This document shows, piece by piece, positions 32,640-42,984 of a DNA stretch of 64,000 nucleotides. How positions within the stretch are numbered: position 1 is the stretch's first letter; each line of letters starts with the position of its first letter. The stretch is from contig WHUX01000003.1 in assembly GCA_015179025.1 (NCBI GenBank), positions 372,001-436,000 on the forward strand, read 5' to 3'. A program made the translations under genes and the position numbers. Source of the stretch: Terfezia claveryi. Taxonomy: Eukaryota; Ascomycota; Pezizomycetes; Pezizales; Pezizaceae. The notes under the pieces were generated by a model that was not told the origin of the DNA, did not search any database, and saw only the letters and a program-made list of their open reading frames with translations.

Positions 32640-33260
32640 CGACCTCCCCGTTCCCCCCCCAAAAAAAAGAGAAAAAAAAAAAAACGTGAGTCGTTGTATG
32701 AATTCCCACCCTGAATTGTGTGTAAATATATTATGTACAGGTGAACTGCATATATCAGCGTGTCATCCTGGTGGGATTGTGGGAATGTTATTATAGGTAG
32801 GCAAGGGCTGAGCTCCAGGTGGCCAGTGTGCTGCCAGGGGCTCGTGAGGTCGGTTTCTGGCTCCAAGTGTATAGGGAGCGGCTTTGCATAGGATTCTGGG
32901 TAGTATGCGCCGATGAGGTAGCTATATGCATAATGTACCATCGCGTATGTGCATTGGCCTGTATATTTTTAGGTTGCTTTCATCCTATTGTTCTTGATTC
33001 CCTCCAAACTTCTGATTTAACTAACATCCGTCGCTAGATAGATCTCTCCCTGCTTATGGCGGGGGAAAAGGAAAGATAGGGTAAATGAGTGGTCCGGCAG
33101 CTATATACCGCAACAATAAACAAGCCGGAGTGTCAACCGGCTATAGCAAATGTGACTTTCAGTACTAAGAGTTGCTTTATTTCGTTGCGATCCTGGTAGA
33201 GGTAATGTGCGTAGCTTGATTTTGAATACAACCTCATATGGTGTATATCCCGTAGTAGAA
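32640..33260. other. Non-coding spacer
   Basis: A C/A-run lies at about 32653-32682 (CCCCCCCCAAAAAAAAG), possibly an old retroposon tail. No gene was supported. Confidence 0.4.
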
Positions 33261-33380
33261 TGGACCCGGATTACATTAGATATACTCAGACGCTGAACGT
33301 TCGTTATGTGGTGGTATAGGTGGACCCGGATTACATTAGATATACTCAGACGCTGAACGTTCGTTATGTGGTGGTATAGG
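33261..33380. repeat. Perfect 60-bp tandem duplication
   Basis: 33261-33320 and 33321-33380 are identical, starting TGGACCCGGATTACATTAG and ending GGTGGTATAGG. There are no differences, so it is either recent or an assembly artefact. Confidence 0.97.
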
Positions 33381-33387
33381 TATGGCC

Positions 33388-33775
33388 TAGTCTGATTGTC
33401 CTACCCCTTGCAGAGGGTACGGCCAGTGGTAAGCAAGTCTGACTCGTCTAAGACTCTGGTGCACTTGCATATTGACTCGGTGGACGGTCATATGTTTAGT
33501 TGAGGGTAATAAGCTCACCCGATAGCTACATTATCTAAATTATCAAGATATCATAAAGAACCATTTTTCTCCTACTCGCGGCTGCTTGCCTTACCCTTCA
33601 ATCCACCCGGGTTCCCGGGTGGCTCCTCATGGCCCCCTTAACGGGGCCGCATAGGCAGTAACTAGTTTTAAAAACATTCCGTACTCTCCCGCGGGGCCCG
33701 GGCCAGCCAGGAGATGGGTGGTCTCCTGGGGGCCCGGTCCTCTCGCGAGTTTAATTTTCTCGCGGGCGGCCCGGA
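33388..33775. mobile_element. MITE copy of the 4898-5356 family, interrupted by LINE tail
   Basis: It begins TAGTCTGATTGTCCTACCCC (compare TAGTCTGGTTGGCAC at 4898), passes through AAATTATCAAGATA and TTTTTC..TACTCGCGG as in the other copy, and ends GGCGGCCCGGAAC. A LINE tail is inserted at 33583-33676 after TACTCGCGG. The segment GGAGATGGGTGGTCTCCTGG is identical in both copies. Confidence 0.6.
33583..33676 (+). mobile_element. LINE 3'-end fragment
   Basis: The tail motifs CTTGCCTTACCCTTCAATCC, the CCACCCGGG/CCCGGGTGG hairpin, GGCTCCTCATGG and AGTAACTAGTTTTAAAAAC are present. It ends with a short A-run and interrupts the MITE at 33388-33775, so it is younger than that MITE copy. Confidence 0.7.
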
Positions 33776-34147
33776 ACACATATATAATAAGTTTCGAAAG
33801 CAGGTGTTCCTACAATATATGTACACATTGCCATTCTAAGGTTGCACACCCGACGCGCCTGCTCCACGTGGTGCCAAGTGGGGTTGATCATACCCAGTCG
33901 GGTGGACTAACACACCCTTAATTTCCCTGCCGGCCACCAAGATATGGTACCTGCCGCCAGATACCATGCGCACCCTTAGAGGGCCAGGCCTGCAATGTGT
34001 GTACGCCTAGCTAACATTATTCACAGGGGCGACAGAGCAAGTTGCATTGATATCGGTAAGTGTATTCTCATGCCCCAATGTGCGCACACAGAACTGACAT
34101 GCCTAATTATCCAGGAGATTCGGTCGTGCCTGCGATATCCTGTACAC

Positions 34148-34295
34148 CTGCCTTGCCTCCGATATCGACGCTGCCATGCCTCCGACATCGACGCTGCCAT
34201 GCCTCCGACATATGCCTCCGACACATGCCTCCGACATCGACGCTGCCATGCCTCTGACATCGACGCTGCCATGCCTTCAACATCCACGCTGCCAT
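34148..34295. repeat. 24-bp minisatellite (CGACATCGACGCTGCCATGCCTC)
   Basis: Five to six full or partial copies differ by a few C/T or indel changes and include shortened units ending ATATGCCTC and ACATGCCTC. Frames across it are artefacts on both strands. Confidence 0.85.
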
Positions 34296-34689
34296 CTAAA
34301 CCCCAGTTTCGGCCCGTGAGTCTCAGAGGCCAGGTCAATTACTTTTCGCAGGGCTATGTTAGGGGCAGGTACCGTCTTGTTTGGTTAAGCAAATTCGTTA
34401 CATATTGGCTGGGGCTGGGCCGCGACATGGGGAGGCGCAGGTTGGGTTCATGATGGATGGTGATTTGTTATACTCGCATATGATAAGCTTTTATGTACAT
34501 AAACGAAATAGATATTTATGAAACCGCGAACCATATTGAACCCTTGATTGCCCGTAGCAGGCTTCCGTTTTACAGAAGGCTTCAGAACCCAACCAACCAC
34601 ACTACAGAACCCTATAACTCAGGTATAATACCATTTGACCTAGGTCCGGCAGGTAATATAACGGACCTTGCTGTTTGCAGAACCACAAG

Positions 34690-34825
34690 CCAAGTTTCGG
34701 GTTACTTGGCGATAACCCGTGGCCTTGGCGAGTATTCGGAAAAAAAGCGGGTACCGGTAACCGGATTTTAACGGGTTAATCGGCGAACGGGTTCGAGTCG
34801 GGTTGCTGCCCGACCCGACCCGTGG
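34690..34825. mobile_element. CGGGTTAC/GGGTCGGG palindromic zone, possible TE end
   Basis: Repeats and inverted repeats of CGGGTT, AACCCG, GGGTACCGGTAACC and CGACCCGACCCG are packed in about 135 bp. This style matches the subterminal zones of hAT-like elements, but no partner end or duplication was identified. Confidence 0.35.
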
Positions 34826-34902
34826 CGCACACTACCAACGATCCCCTCCCAAGACAGAGTATCCCCCCCCTCCTCCCATAGTAATTGCCGGAGAAGAGGA
34901 GT

Positions 34903-35050
34903 GGAAAGTTGAAGAGGTACTAGACTCGAGAAAAAGGTATAGACACCTGCAATATAAAGTCAAGTAGCTAGGGGATAAGGAAACAACCTGGTAACCTGCA
35001 GAAGACTTGGAAAACGCACAGGATCTGGTCTCCTTGTTCTATCAATGATA
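34903..35050 (+). pseudogene. Chromodomain of a chromovirus integrase
   Basis: The frame reads EEWKVEEVLDSRKRY, YKVK, a stop in place of Trp (TGG to TAG) and LGDKETTW, another stop, then PAEDLENAQDLVSLFYQ. This is the three-strand plus C-terminal helix pattern of the chromodomain that directs chromoviruses to heterochromatin. It ends in a stop just upstream of the 3' non-coding part. Two in-frame TAG codons are RIP-type changes. Confidence 0.8.
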
Positions 35051-35217
35051 CTCGAGGAAGCCCCGTCCAGTTGAGTGATCTCACCTTATTGGGGCCATTG
35101 TTGTTGTTCTTGTTTTCGCTTTTGCTCTCGTTCTTATTATTGTTTTGTGTGTTGATTTTGTCTGTTGTCACGTCCAGGCCTCCTTGTCGCTGGAGCTCCA
35201 GCCTAAAGGGGGGATAG

Positions 35218-35771
35218 TATCATAACCGTGTACTTGGTCCTGTTTTGATACTCGAACAAAATCCTGCCTGAGTATCGTATTATCATTCTTATTGTTGATG
35301 CTAGGCATCACCTGCGTCGCAGGTGATGGGTTATTGTTATCTTGCTTAGCTCCTGAAATAGAGGTCTCGGGAAGCTTATTCCTTCCGTTGCTCTGGCCTG
35401 GAATTATGTATATATACCTTTGTCTCTGTGCCCTCTCGTTAGATCCCCATCCAACATCTTGTATACTAAATACAAACCTTGCTTCCTCTCACGATTGGTG
35501 TACCTCCCTCGTACACCCCCTTGCCTTATCTTATCCCCGTAGCCCCACTACCAACTTCACGAACCCCCCCTTTCATTAACTCTAACACACGTAGCAAAGC
35601 TTCCGCATGTCTTGCCCTCTGTGACATCGTCCGTAATATCTATGACAGGTGTCCGTGACAGCTTCCTACTGCCCCTGAATCACACACGTAGCTATTCCTA
35701 TATGTGCGAACCCCTTGCCTATTGCCCAGGTGTACCCCTTGGTTACCTTGAACCCCAGAGCCCTCGTTACA
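35218..35771 (+). repeat. Chromovirus LTR (single)
   Basis: It starts TATCATAACCGTG (TG of a normal LTR changed to TA) directly after the polypurine tract and ends CCTCGTTACA. It contains a TATATATACC box. Aligned by eye it matches the LTRs at 42240-42765 and 56850-57343 (reverse complement), but it keeps more C and G, so it is less RIP-affected or from a sister subfamily. Confidence 0.75.
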
Positions 35772-35918
35772 GATATGGTATCTAGATATATGATATATTA
35801 TAGAGCAACTCTCAATTAAGGTATCATAACCAACGACTTATGACTACAACCTAACTATTGAGGTAGTCAGCTATCTGCTCAGACTAGACACACAAGGAAT
35901 AAGGCTAACTAGTAATAT

Positions 35919-36242
35919 TGTTGAGTAAGTGATCACCCGGCTACCCAAGGGATCACCCGGCTACTCAAGGAATACCGGATGCGGAGGAATAGTTGGAAAT
36001 GCTGGATGCGGAAGTGTAAGGAATGCCGGATATGGAGGAGAAGAAAATTTCATCATGATGGTGCAATTGGTCGTGATAGCAGTCGCAGTTAATGGGATGG
36101 ATGTTATTGATAGGATGGATGTTGTTTTGTCTATTTAAAGAGGAGTATCTCTACTCTTGTTATATCAATTTTTGTATTGATTATCAAATATATTCTTCAT
36201 GCCTCATCCACAGTGCAAACACTGTCTTATTTATTTATTTCA
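35919..36242 (+). repeat. Copia A 5' LTR
   Basis: It starts TGTTGAGTAAGTGATCACC and ends TTATTTATTTCA. A TCTATTTAAAGAGG promoter-like box lies near 36130. It matches the 3' LTR over the whole 324 bp with mainly G/A and C/T differences. Confidence 0.95.
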
Positions 36243-36255
36243 TGGTAGCAACATG
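36243..36255 (+). promoter_or_regulatory. Primer-binding site, tRNA-iMet type
   Basis: TGGTAGCA immediately after the 5' LTR complements the 3' end of eukaryotic initiator tRNA-Met, the usual primer for copia elements. Only the first 8 nt match with confidence. Confidence 0.65.
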
Positions 36256-36334
36256 TCATTTATATCTCGAGTACAATGTCTGCATCCAATTTATCCACCA
36301 CAGGATCATTATAGTTCAAACTCCTGAAGACAAC

Positions 36335-38200
36335 AGCACCTCTTAAGAACAAGGTTGACTATATAGCATGGGCTAAGGAAATCAGCAGAGCCCTCCAAGT
36401 AGCGAACCTAGACAATGCTATCAATTCTGTGCAAGGGATACTGCCAACCCCTATGACATAAGAATTCTAGACTCTTATAGACAAAGCCCTCACTATATTA
36501 CTGGCTAACTGCAAACTAGAGCCACTCATACTAATTCGGATATGCGATACTGCACTTGATGCATAGAACATTCTAAAAAGACATTATAAAGGAAGAATAT
36601 GCTCTTATATATTATTGTTCCTTCTAGCAATAACCAACTTCTGTTTCAATAACAGAAAAGAAACTCTGACCCAGCATATAATAAACTTTGAGAATAGGTA
36701 GAACAATCTTCTCACTAATGTCACCTCTGTAACACCATTATCCGATTCTCTAGCTGGGAGCATTAAGTATTTTATCAATAATGATAGATGGAAGGTGACT
36801 AACTATGCTTCTCTTTATATTACTCTATCTCCCTACTTATCATAACCTCATCATGAATATTACAGGGGGAACTGCCAAGCCCTCCTACTCTAACGTAGTA
36901 CTTAGACTTAAAGAATAATCTAATTGAGTCAAAGTAAAACCTTAATAAGCTTTAAAGCCAGCAGCAGCTTTTACTATAAACCTTCCAGTAAAGTGCTAAT
37001 ATTATAAATGCAAGGGATAGCCTAGAACATCCCATAAAAAGAAGGATTATAGGACTAAGAAGCAAGACACTCTAAGGAATGGCCCTTCACTAGTAGTGAA
37101 TGTTACTCAGTTTGATAAAGTCTAGGATACTTTTCATAACATGGCAACTACTAACAAGGTAATACCAATTAATACTTAGTTTGTAGACACTTGTATATCT
37201 ATTCATATTACTAATGATAAGTCTAAGTTAATTGACCCTTATCAATATCACCAATTAGTACAAACTGAAGAAGAGAATATTTACTCTACTCATAAGAGAT
37301 CAATTTAAATTACCAAAATAACTCTCAGCAATATTCTTTATATTCTGCTTTTTTATTGCAATCTCATTAGTATAGCTAAGATATGCCAGTAAGGAGTAAC
37401 GCTTGCTTTAAGCATATAAAATACCCTCACCTATCAAGATTAGATTATTCTACTTACTACATTAAATAATATATATAGATTGAAAGTCACTCTACTGGTA
37501 CATAAAACTTACCTAATAGAGGAACAAGCTATACAATAGTACATTAGGTATAGACACCTTCCCTTCCCTGCTTTTAGAAGAATACCTAAGGCACCTGAAT
37601 ATCTTAGCCATTGCATTCAGCAATGTGAAGTATGTATTATAACTAAAATAACTCAGTCCCAGTCCATAGTGCATGGAATTTAAACGTCCTAAGTAGGTCA
37701 AATTATTCACTGTAATCTTTGTAGTTCTATACCTATGGAAGACCTCTATCATTGAAAATACATAATTACACTCATAAATTATTTCTTACAATTTATGATA
37801 ACTTAGGCTATTGCCTCAAAATCCAATGCAGCTAAAGTGCTTCTATATATAATATTATACTTTACCAATCTTACTAATGTAAAGATTCAATCACTGCAAA
37901 CTGATTTTGAAGGGGAGTTTAAGTCCACTAAATTTTACTAATAGCTTACAAAAGAAGGAATCAGTGAGAAGCCTACTATACCTTATCACAGCAAGATAAA
38001 TACTGTTACTGAAAAATCTAACTGAAGTATCATGACAATGGTCTAAATCAACTTCAAGGGAATACCGAACTCTACTTAGTCTCTAGTAATAGAATATATA
38101 ATATTTATTAAAAATTGAATTCCATATAACTTATTGAAAGGAGAAGCTCCTCTATAAAAGATCAAGCTAGGAATAGATATTCAGAATAAGTGAAAGTATT
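36335..38200 (+). pseudogene. Copia A gag, protease and integrase region
   Basis: The gag start has KNKVDYIAWAKEISRALQVA typical of copia Gag. The zinc knuckle near 37000 keeps YKCKG and H but its outer Cys codons read TAT (Tyr). A protease region follows (about 37150-37300), then integrase with RYRHLP at about 37548, a CEVC pair near 37630, NYFLQF, and TDFEGEF/PYHSKINTVTEKSN near 37900-38010, the DDE-type core. TAG and TAA replace many Trp and Gln codons. Order Gag-PR-IN before RT defines Ty1/copia. Confidence 0.85.
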
Positions 38201-38394
38201 TTTAGCCTTTTGGAGAAATTGTTTACTATTATATATATACTGATAATTACTGATAGAGTGGTAGAAGTGAAAATAGTAGGATTTACATCTACATATAGTA
38301 TTTACAAGATTATACTGCTATTAAAGCGAGTTACTATAGTAAAGAACCCTATTTCTAAGACAAAGCACTCATCTGACATAAAACTTGCATTATC

Positions 38395-38640
38395 TACTAG
38401 TGCATTTACCAGTTCGTCTACCAATTCCTCTACTAATTTGCCTACCAATTTGTCTACCAATTCATCTACCAATTTGCTAGAAAACTAGCTAGACAATTTA
38501 CCTATTAATTTGCCTACCAATTCATCTACCAATTCATCCACCAATTTGCTAGGGAACTGGCTAGACAATTTACCTACGAATTTACTAGTACCAGCCAATT
38601 TACTAGTTAATTCACTAGCCAATTTGCCTATCAATCCAAC
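38395..38640 (+). repeat. 12-bp repeats encoding Thr-Asn-Ser/Leu linker in copia A
   Basis: The unit ACCAATT(T/C)(G/A)(T/C)CT recurs some 15 times, giving a low-complexity T-N-S/T-N-L linker between integrase and RT. The inserted LLGNWLDNLP-like block occurs twice, so a larger unit was duplicated too. Confidence 0.8.
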
Positions 38641-39344
38641 TACTAATTTACCAGCTCCAAATCAGCTGCCAGATGAGCTATAGAAGAAATATATTGATAT
38701 ATGGCCCATGGTGCTAATGACTGAGAAGCAAGTAAACAGCTCTTACAGGAAGTGCAGCAGGAGCCCGCACCTGTACTAGAGCCTGTGCCTGTACTGGTAC
38801 TAAGATAAACCATGAGAAGTATAGCTGAAATACCTCTAAATTGACTGGATCAAGACTCAGCATATGGGCTTATTACTGAGAGTCACCTAACAATGAGTGA
38901 GGTACTTAGCTCATCACCAAAAATATTATTTGCGTCCTGTGCGTCCGGACGCCTGGGACGCACAGGACGCATGGGAGACAAACTCAAGATCAGGATGCCA
39001 AACGCTCGGCGCGCGAGCGTCCGGACGCACTCGGACGGTGCTCGCGCAATGCTCGCGCGCCTGGGACGCAACACATGCGCTTTGCAGATGCTCCCTCCTC
39101 TTGGACGCAACATGGAACGGGCTGCTCGTCCCCAACGCTATAGGTTCTACCGCTGGCGTTGCTAACGGATAGCCCACAATCGCTCTGTTCTACAATGCAC
39201 ACCCGCTCACCACTTGCATGTACGACAGCCAGGTACGTAGCCACTATTGCAGCCATTGAATATGTACATAGCAGAAATATCCATTGTATTCGCTAATAAT
39301 TATATACACAGAAGTAATAGATATATATATAGAGCATGCAATCG

Positions 39345-39472
39345 CTACTCCAATCGTACTAACACTCGCTCTAATACTCGCTCTAATACTCGCCCTAACA
39401 CTCGTTCTAATACTCGCTCTAATACTCGCCCTAATACTCGCTCCAATACTCACTCTAATGCTCGCCGTAATG
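39345..39472. repeat. CTCGCTCTAATA 12-bp array, left arm
   Basis: About ten copies of ACTCGCTCTAAT with C/T variants. The exact mirror array is at 40770-40930, as expected for an inverted arm. Frames here give Asn-Thr-Arg-Ser repeats and are artefacts. Confidence 0.9.
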
Positions 39473-39759
39473 TGCTGGGATATAGAGTGAAGGGAAAATG
39501 CACGGGGAAGGGAGGTATATATACAGGAAAACCATAGTTGCCAAGGCCGACTGGTAAGGCCGACAATTTAGACTTTCCGAAGACAATGAGATAAGGGATA
39601 ACAAGAGAAGTGGCAAGACAGTTATCAATGGCGCTCAGCCCCCTTTCGCCCGCGGGTGCCGTACTATTCAATGCCTGGCCTGGTAATAGTCATATTGGGA
39701 AATCGTAGTCGTTGTATAGAGATATGTGCGGAGTTCACGCTTTGTGATATGTTTCGTAG

Positions 39760-40480
39760 GAATTCATGCATTCGCGGGCATATATATAAAGTATATATAT
39801 ATGTGCGAGAAACTCGTGCTTTTGGAGACTTATATATATATATGCCCGCGGATGCATGGAATTCTCGCATATATATATATAAGTCTCCAAAAGCACGAGT
39901 TTCTTGCACACACATATATATATGCCCGCGAATGCATGCATTTCTCTATATGTCTCCAAAAGCACGAGTTTCTCGTATATATATATATATATGCCCGCGA
40001 ATGCATGGAATTCTCGCATATATATATATAAGTCTCCAAAAGCACGAGTTTCTTGCACACACATATATATATGCCCGCGAATGCATGCATTTCTCTATAT
40101 GTCTCCAAAAGCACGAGTTTCTCGTATATATATATATATATGCCCGCGAATGCATGGAATTCTCGCATATATATATATAAGTCTCCAAAAGCACGAGTTT
40201 CTCGCACACACATATATATATGCCCGCGAATGCATGCATTTCTCTATATGTCTCCAAAAGCACGAGTTTCTCGCATATATATATATATCTGCCCGCGAAT
40301 GCATGGATTTCTCGCATATATATATATATATATGTCTCCAAAAGCACGAGTTTCTCGCACATATATATATATATGCCCGGGAATGCAGGGATTTCTCGCA
40401 TATATATATATATATGTCCCCAAAAGCACGAGTTTCTCACACATATATATATATATGCCCGCGAATACATGAATTCCTAC
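39760..40480. repeat. Central tandem repeats, alternating 69/80-bp units
   Basis: The word GTCTCCAAAAGCACGAG starts at 39883, 39952, 40032, 40101, 40181, 40250 and 40334 (then a variant at 40416), giving spacings 69, 80, 69, 80, 69, 84, 82. Each unit also has ATGCCCGCGAATGCATG and an (AT)n run. The first unit (39803) is inverted, joining the array to the left arm. Frames encode Ile-Tyr-Ile-Tyr repeats and are artefacts. Confidence 0.95.
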
Positions 40481-40769
40481 GAAACATATCACAAAGCGTG
40501 AACTCCACACATATCTCCATACAACGACTACGATTTCCCAATATGACTATTTCCAGGCCAGGCATTGAATAGTACGGCACCCGCGGGCGAAAGGGGGCTG
40601 AGCGCCATTGATCACTGTCTTGCCACTTCTCTTGTTATCCCTTATCTCATTGTCTTCGGAAAGTCTAAATTGTCGGCCTTACCAGTCGGCCTTGGCAACT
40701 ATGGTTTTCCTGTATATATACCTCCCTTCCCCGCGCATTTTCCCTTCGCTCTATATCCCAGCACATTAC

Positions 40770-40930
40770 GGCGAGCATTAGAGCGAGTAATAGAGCAAGT
40801 ATTAGAGCGAGTATTGGAGCGTGTAATAGAGCGAGTATTGGAGCGAGTATTAGAGTGAGTATTAGAGCGAGTATTAGAACGAGTGTTAGGGCGAGTATTA
40901 GAGCGAGTATTAGAGCGAGTGTTAGTACGA
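40770..40930. repeat. TATTAGAGCGAG 12-bp array, right arm
   Basis: Reverse complement of the left-arm array with a few extra copies (about 13). Copy-number difference between arms shows independent slippage after arm formation. Confidence 0.9.
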
Positions 40931-41439
40931 TTGGAGTAGCGATTGCATGCTCTATATATATATCTATTACTTCTGTGTATATAATTATTAGCGAATACAA
41001 TGGATATTTCTGCTATGTACATATTCAATGGCTGCAATAGTGGCTACGTACCTGGCTGTCGTACATGCAAGTGGTGAGCGGGTGTGCATTGTAGAAGAGA
41101 GCGATTTGGGGCCCTGGTTCAGCAACGCCAGATATGGAACCTATAGCATTAACAACCTCAATTGAGTTGTTAATGCGATAGGAATGAACTCTGACATCCA
41201 GACGTTGAGCTTATGTCAACCACCATCTGGACGGCTATTGTTGCCCCAATGGCGTCGGGATTGTATTGCGATGCAGCGCAGGGCCCTAGTTGCGTCCGGA
41301 TCGTAATTCAATACCCCGGAGCGTCCGGATGCAGAGGACGCACAGGACGCAAAATCGCGTCCGGACGGTTGGTGCTGCGTCCGGACGCCAAATTTTTTTT
41401 CCTGATGCTCACCAGATAGAGGAAAGTAGGAGCAAGCAA

Positions 41440-42234
41440 TTCAAAGGGAGCTTAAGCTTTTGGCTAAATATAAGGTCTATGAATAGGTAGATAAGGTATC
41501 TGAAGGAGCTAAAATCATCAATACTAAATAGGTACTAAGGGAAAAAACTGATAAACCGCTTGGTGACCCAAAGTACTATAAGGCTCATTTGATAGCTAGA
41601 GGTTTTTTACAAAAACCAGAGATCGATTATAATTGTTATGAGATTTATGCTCTAGTTTGCTATGAGAAAACCTGATATATACTAATCTATCTTAGTATTA
41701 AGAACAAGCTGATCATGCAGCAATATAATATTGAAGGTACCTTTCTCAATAGTCCTCTTAAGGAGATCCTATATATAGTTGACTAGCAAGCTACTGAAAG
41801 CAAAGTGTAGTAATTAAAGAAATCACTATAGAATAAAGTAGGCAGCTCATAATTAGAACAAGGTGATCGATAATATTCTAAAGGGCTTGGGGTTTATACA
41901 ATGCAATGATGATCTAGGCCTATATTATTAAGTATTAAATGGAGAACTAATAGTAATTCATGTTAATAATCTTTTATATAGTTTTTCAACCTACAAAATA
42001 GTAAGTCATTAGGAAGAAGCTATGAGATAGTTTTTTACTGTGGAGGAGTAGGGTCTACTACTGCATTATTTATGGATAATATTTATATGGGAAAGAAATG
42101 AGTTTATTATTACAGAAGTAGACCAAATTGAAGAATTGGCTAGGGAAGTTAAGATTACCTATATAGCAAAGACCCCTTATCTAGAAGAGGACCTACCAGA
42201 GGTGCAAGAGAAAAGTTATATAAAGGAATTTTAG
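41440..42234 (+). pseudogene. Copia A reverse transcriptase region
   Basis: KYYKAHLIARGFLQKPEIDY (41567-41626), then LIMQQYNIEGTFLNSPL (motif A zone) and a VIHVNN sequence at 41956-41970 where copia elements have YVDD. Both aspartates have become Asn by G-to-A change. KSYIKEF*AI just before 42235 continues after the gypsy insertion at 57349. Trp codons in VYE*V and NTK*VL are TAG. The enzyme is inactive. Confidence 0.88.
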
Positions 42235-42239
42235 GCAAT

Positions 42240-42765
42240 TGTAACATGGGCTCTAAGGAACAAAGTGACTAAGGGGTATGCCGAAGCAAGGGCAGGGCTA
42301 GGGCAATACATACATAGGAACGCTCTGTATATGACTAAGAGAAGGCTAGGACAGGGAGCAAGGGCAAAAGGTAAGAGAGGCAGAGGGTAAGGGGCACAAG
42401 ACATATGGAGACAGTTGTCATGTATATCGGAGGGGAGCAGCTGTACTGTTGAGTTATTTACGGGATAAAGCAAGACAAGGGAGTATATAAGGGAGTACAC
42501 CTTTGTGGAAAGAGGCAAGTTCTGTATTAGGATATAAGATGTTAGATGGAGATTCAACGAAAGGGTAGACAAACAAAGATATATATACAGGATTCCAGAT
42601 AAAGGCTGTAGAAGGAATAAGCTTCCCGAGATTTCTATTTCGGAAGCTAAGATAGCAATTACCTATCGATAATACCCAAACAAGCCGGTTCCAGTGTCAA
42701 AATAGTATAACACCTGAACAAGCCTATTCAAGTGTCAAATCAAGACTAAGAACATAGTTATAATA
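42240..42765 (-). repeat. Chromovirus 1, 3' LTR
   Basis: On the plus strand it reads TGTAACATGGGCTCTAAGG to CATAGTTATAATA. In element orientation the start TGTCACAAC of the other LTR is TATTATAAC here, three C/G-to-T/A changes in nine bases. The polypurine tract AAAGGGGGGATAG lies next to it (42766-42778). Confidence 0.92.
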
Positions 42766-42984
42766 CTATCCCCCCTTTAGGCTGGAGCTCTAGTAATAGA
42801 GGCTTGGGCACAACAACCGGCAAATCACTATAGAGAACAACAATACAAGAAAACAATAACAAGAACAAGAACCCTAACTCCAAAGAACAAGAATGAGAGT
42901 CAGACAGATCCTGCTGTAGGACTCTCAAAATACATGATATCATTCGATTAGGCGAGGCTTCCTTAAGTATCATTAGTAGAACAA

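Larger units (their letters stand above)
34840..35771 (+). mobile_element. 3' end of a Ty3/gypsy chromovirus (chromodomain plus LTR)
   Basis: It contains the integrase C-terminal chromodomain, a polypurine tract (AAAGGGGGGATAG at about 35205-35217) and an LTR-like segment. Sequence order and wording match gypsy element 1 (42240-57343), which lies on the opposite strand: CTGGAGCTCCAGCCTAAAGG is nearly identical. The rest of the element is missing, so this is a 5'-truncated relic. Confidence 0.8.
38925..41400. mobile_element. Foldback-like palindromic element inserted in copia A
   Basis: Arms of about 690-730 bp (39138-39830 and 40418-41146) are near-perfect reverse complements, enclosing about 590 bp of tandem repeats. 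Outside the arms, non-identical zones of GCGTCCGGACGC palindromes (38930-39137, 41147-41395) form the ends. The insertion lies between integrase linker and RT of copia A. Possible degenerate 8-bp duplication: AATATTAT before, AATTTTTT after. No transposase frame is present. Structure matches foldback elements; the superfamily is not proven. Confidence 0.75.

Noticed and set aside
34021..34453. Frames of about 105 and 152 codons with repeated CRRH or SDID words
   Set aside because: They translate the 24-bp minisatellite at 34148-34295.
39345..40480. CRISPR-like regular spacing of repeats
   Set aside because: Units are tandem with no unique spacers, lie in a palindromic eukaryotic transposon, and no cas gene is present.
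39664..40572. Frames up to 222 codons of Ile-Tyr and His-repeat type
   Set aside because: They run through the 69/80-bp tandem core of the foldback-like element on both strands and are repeat artefacts.
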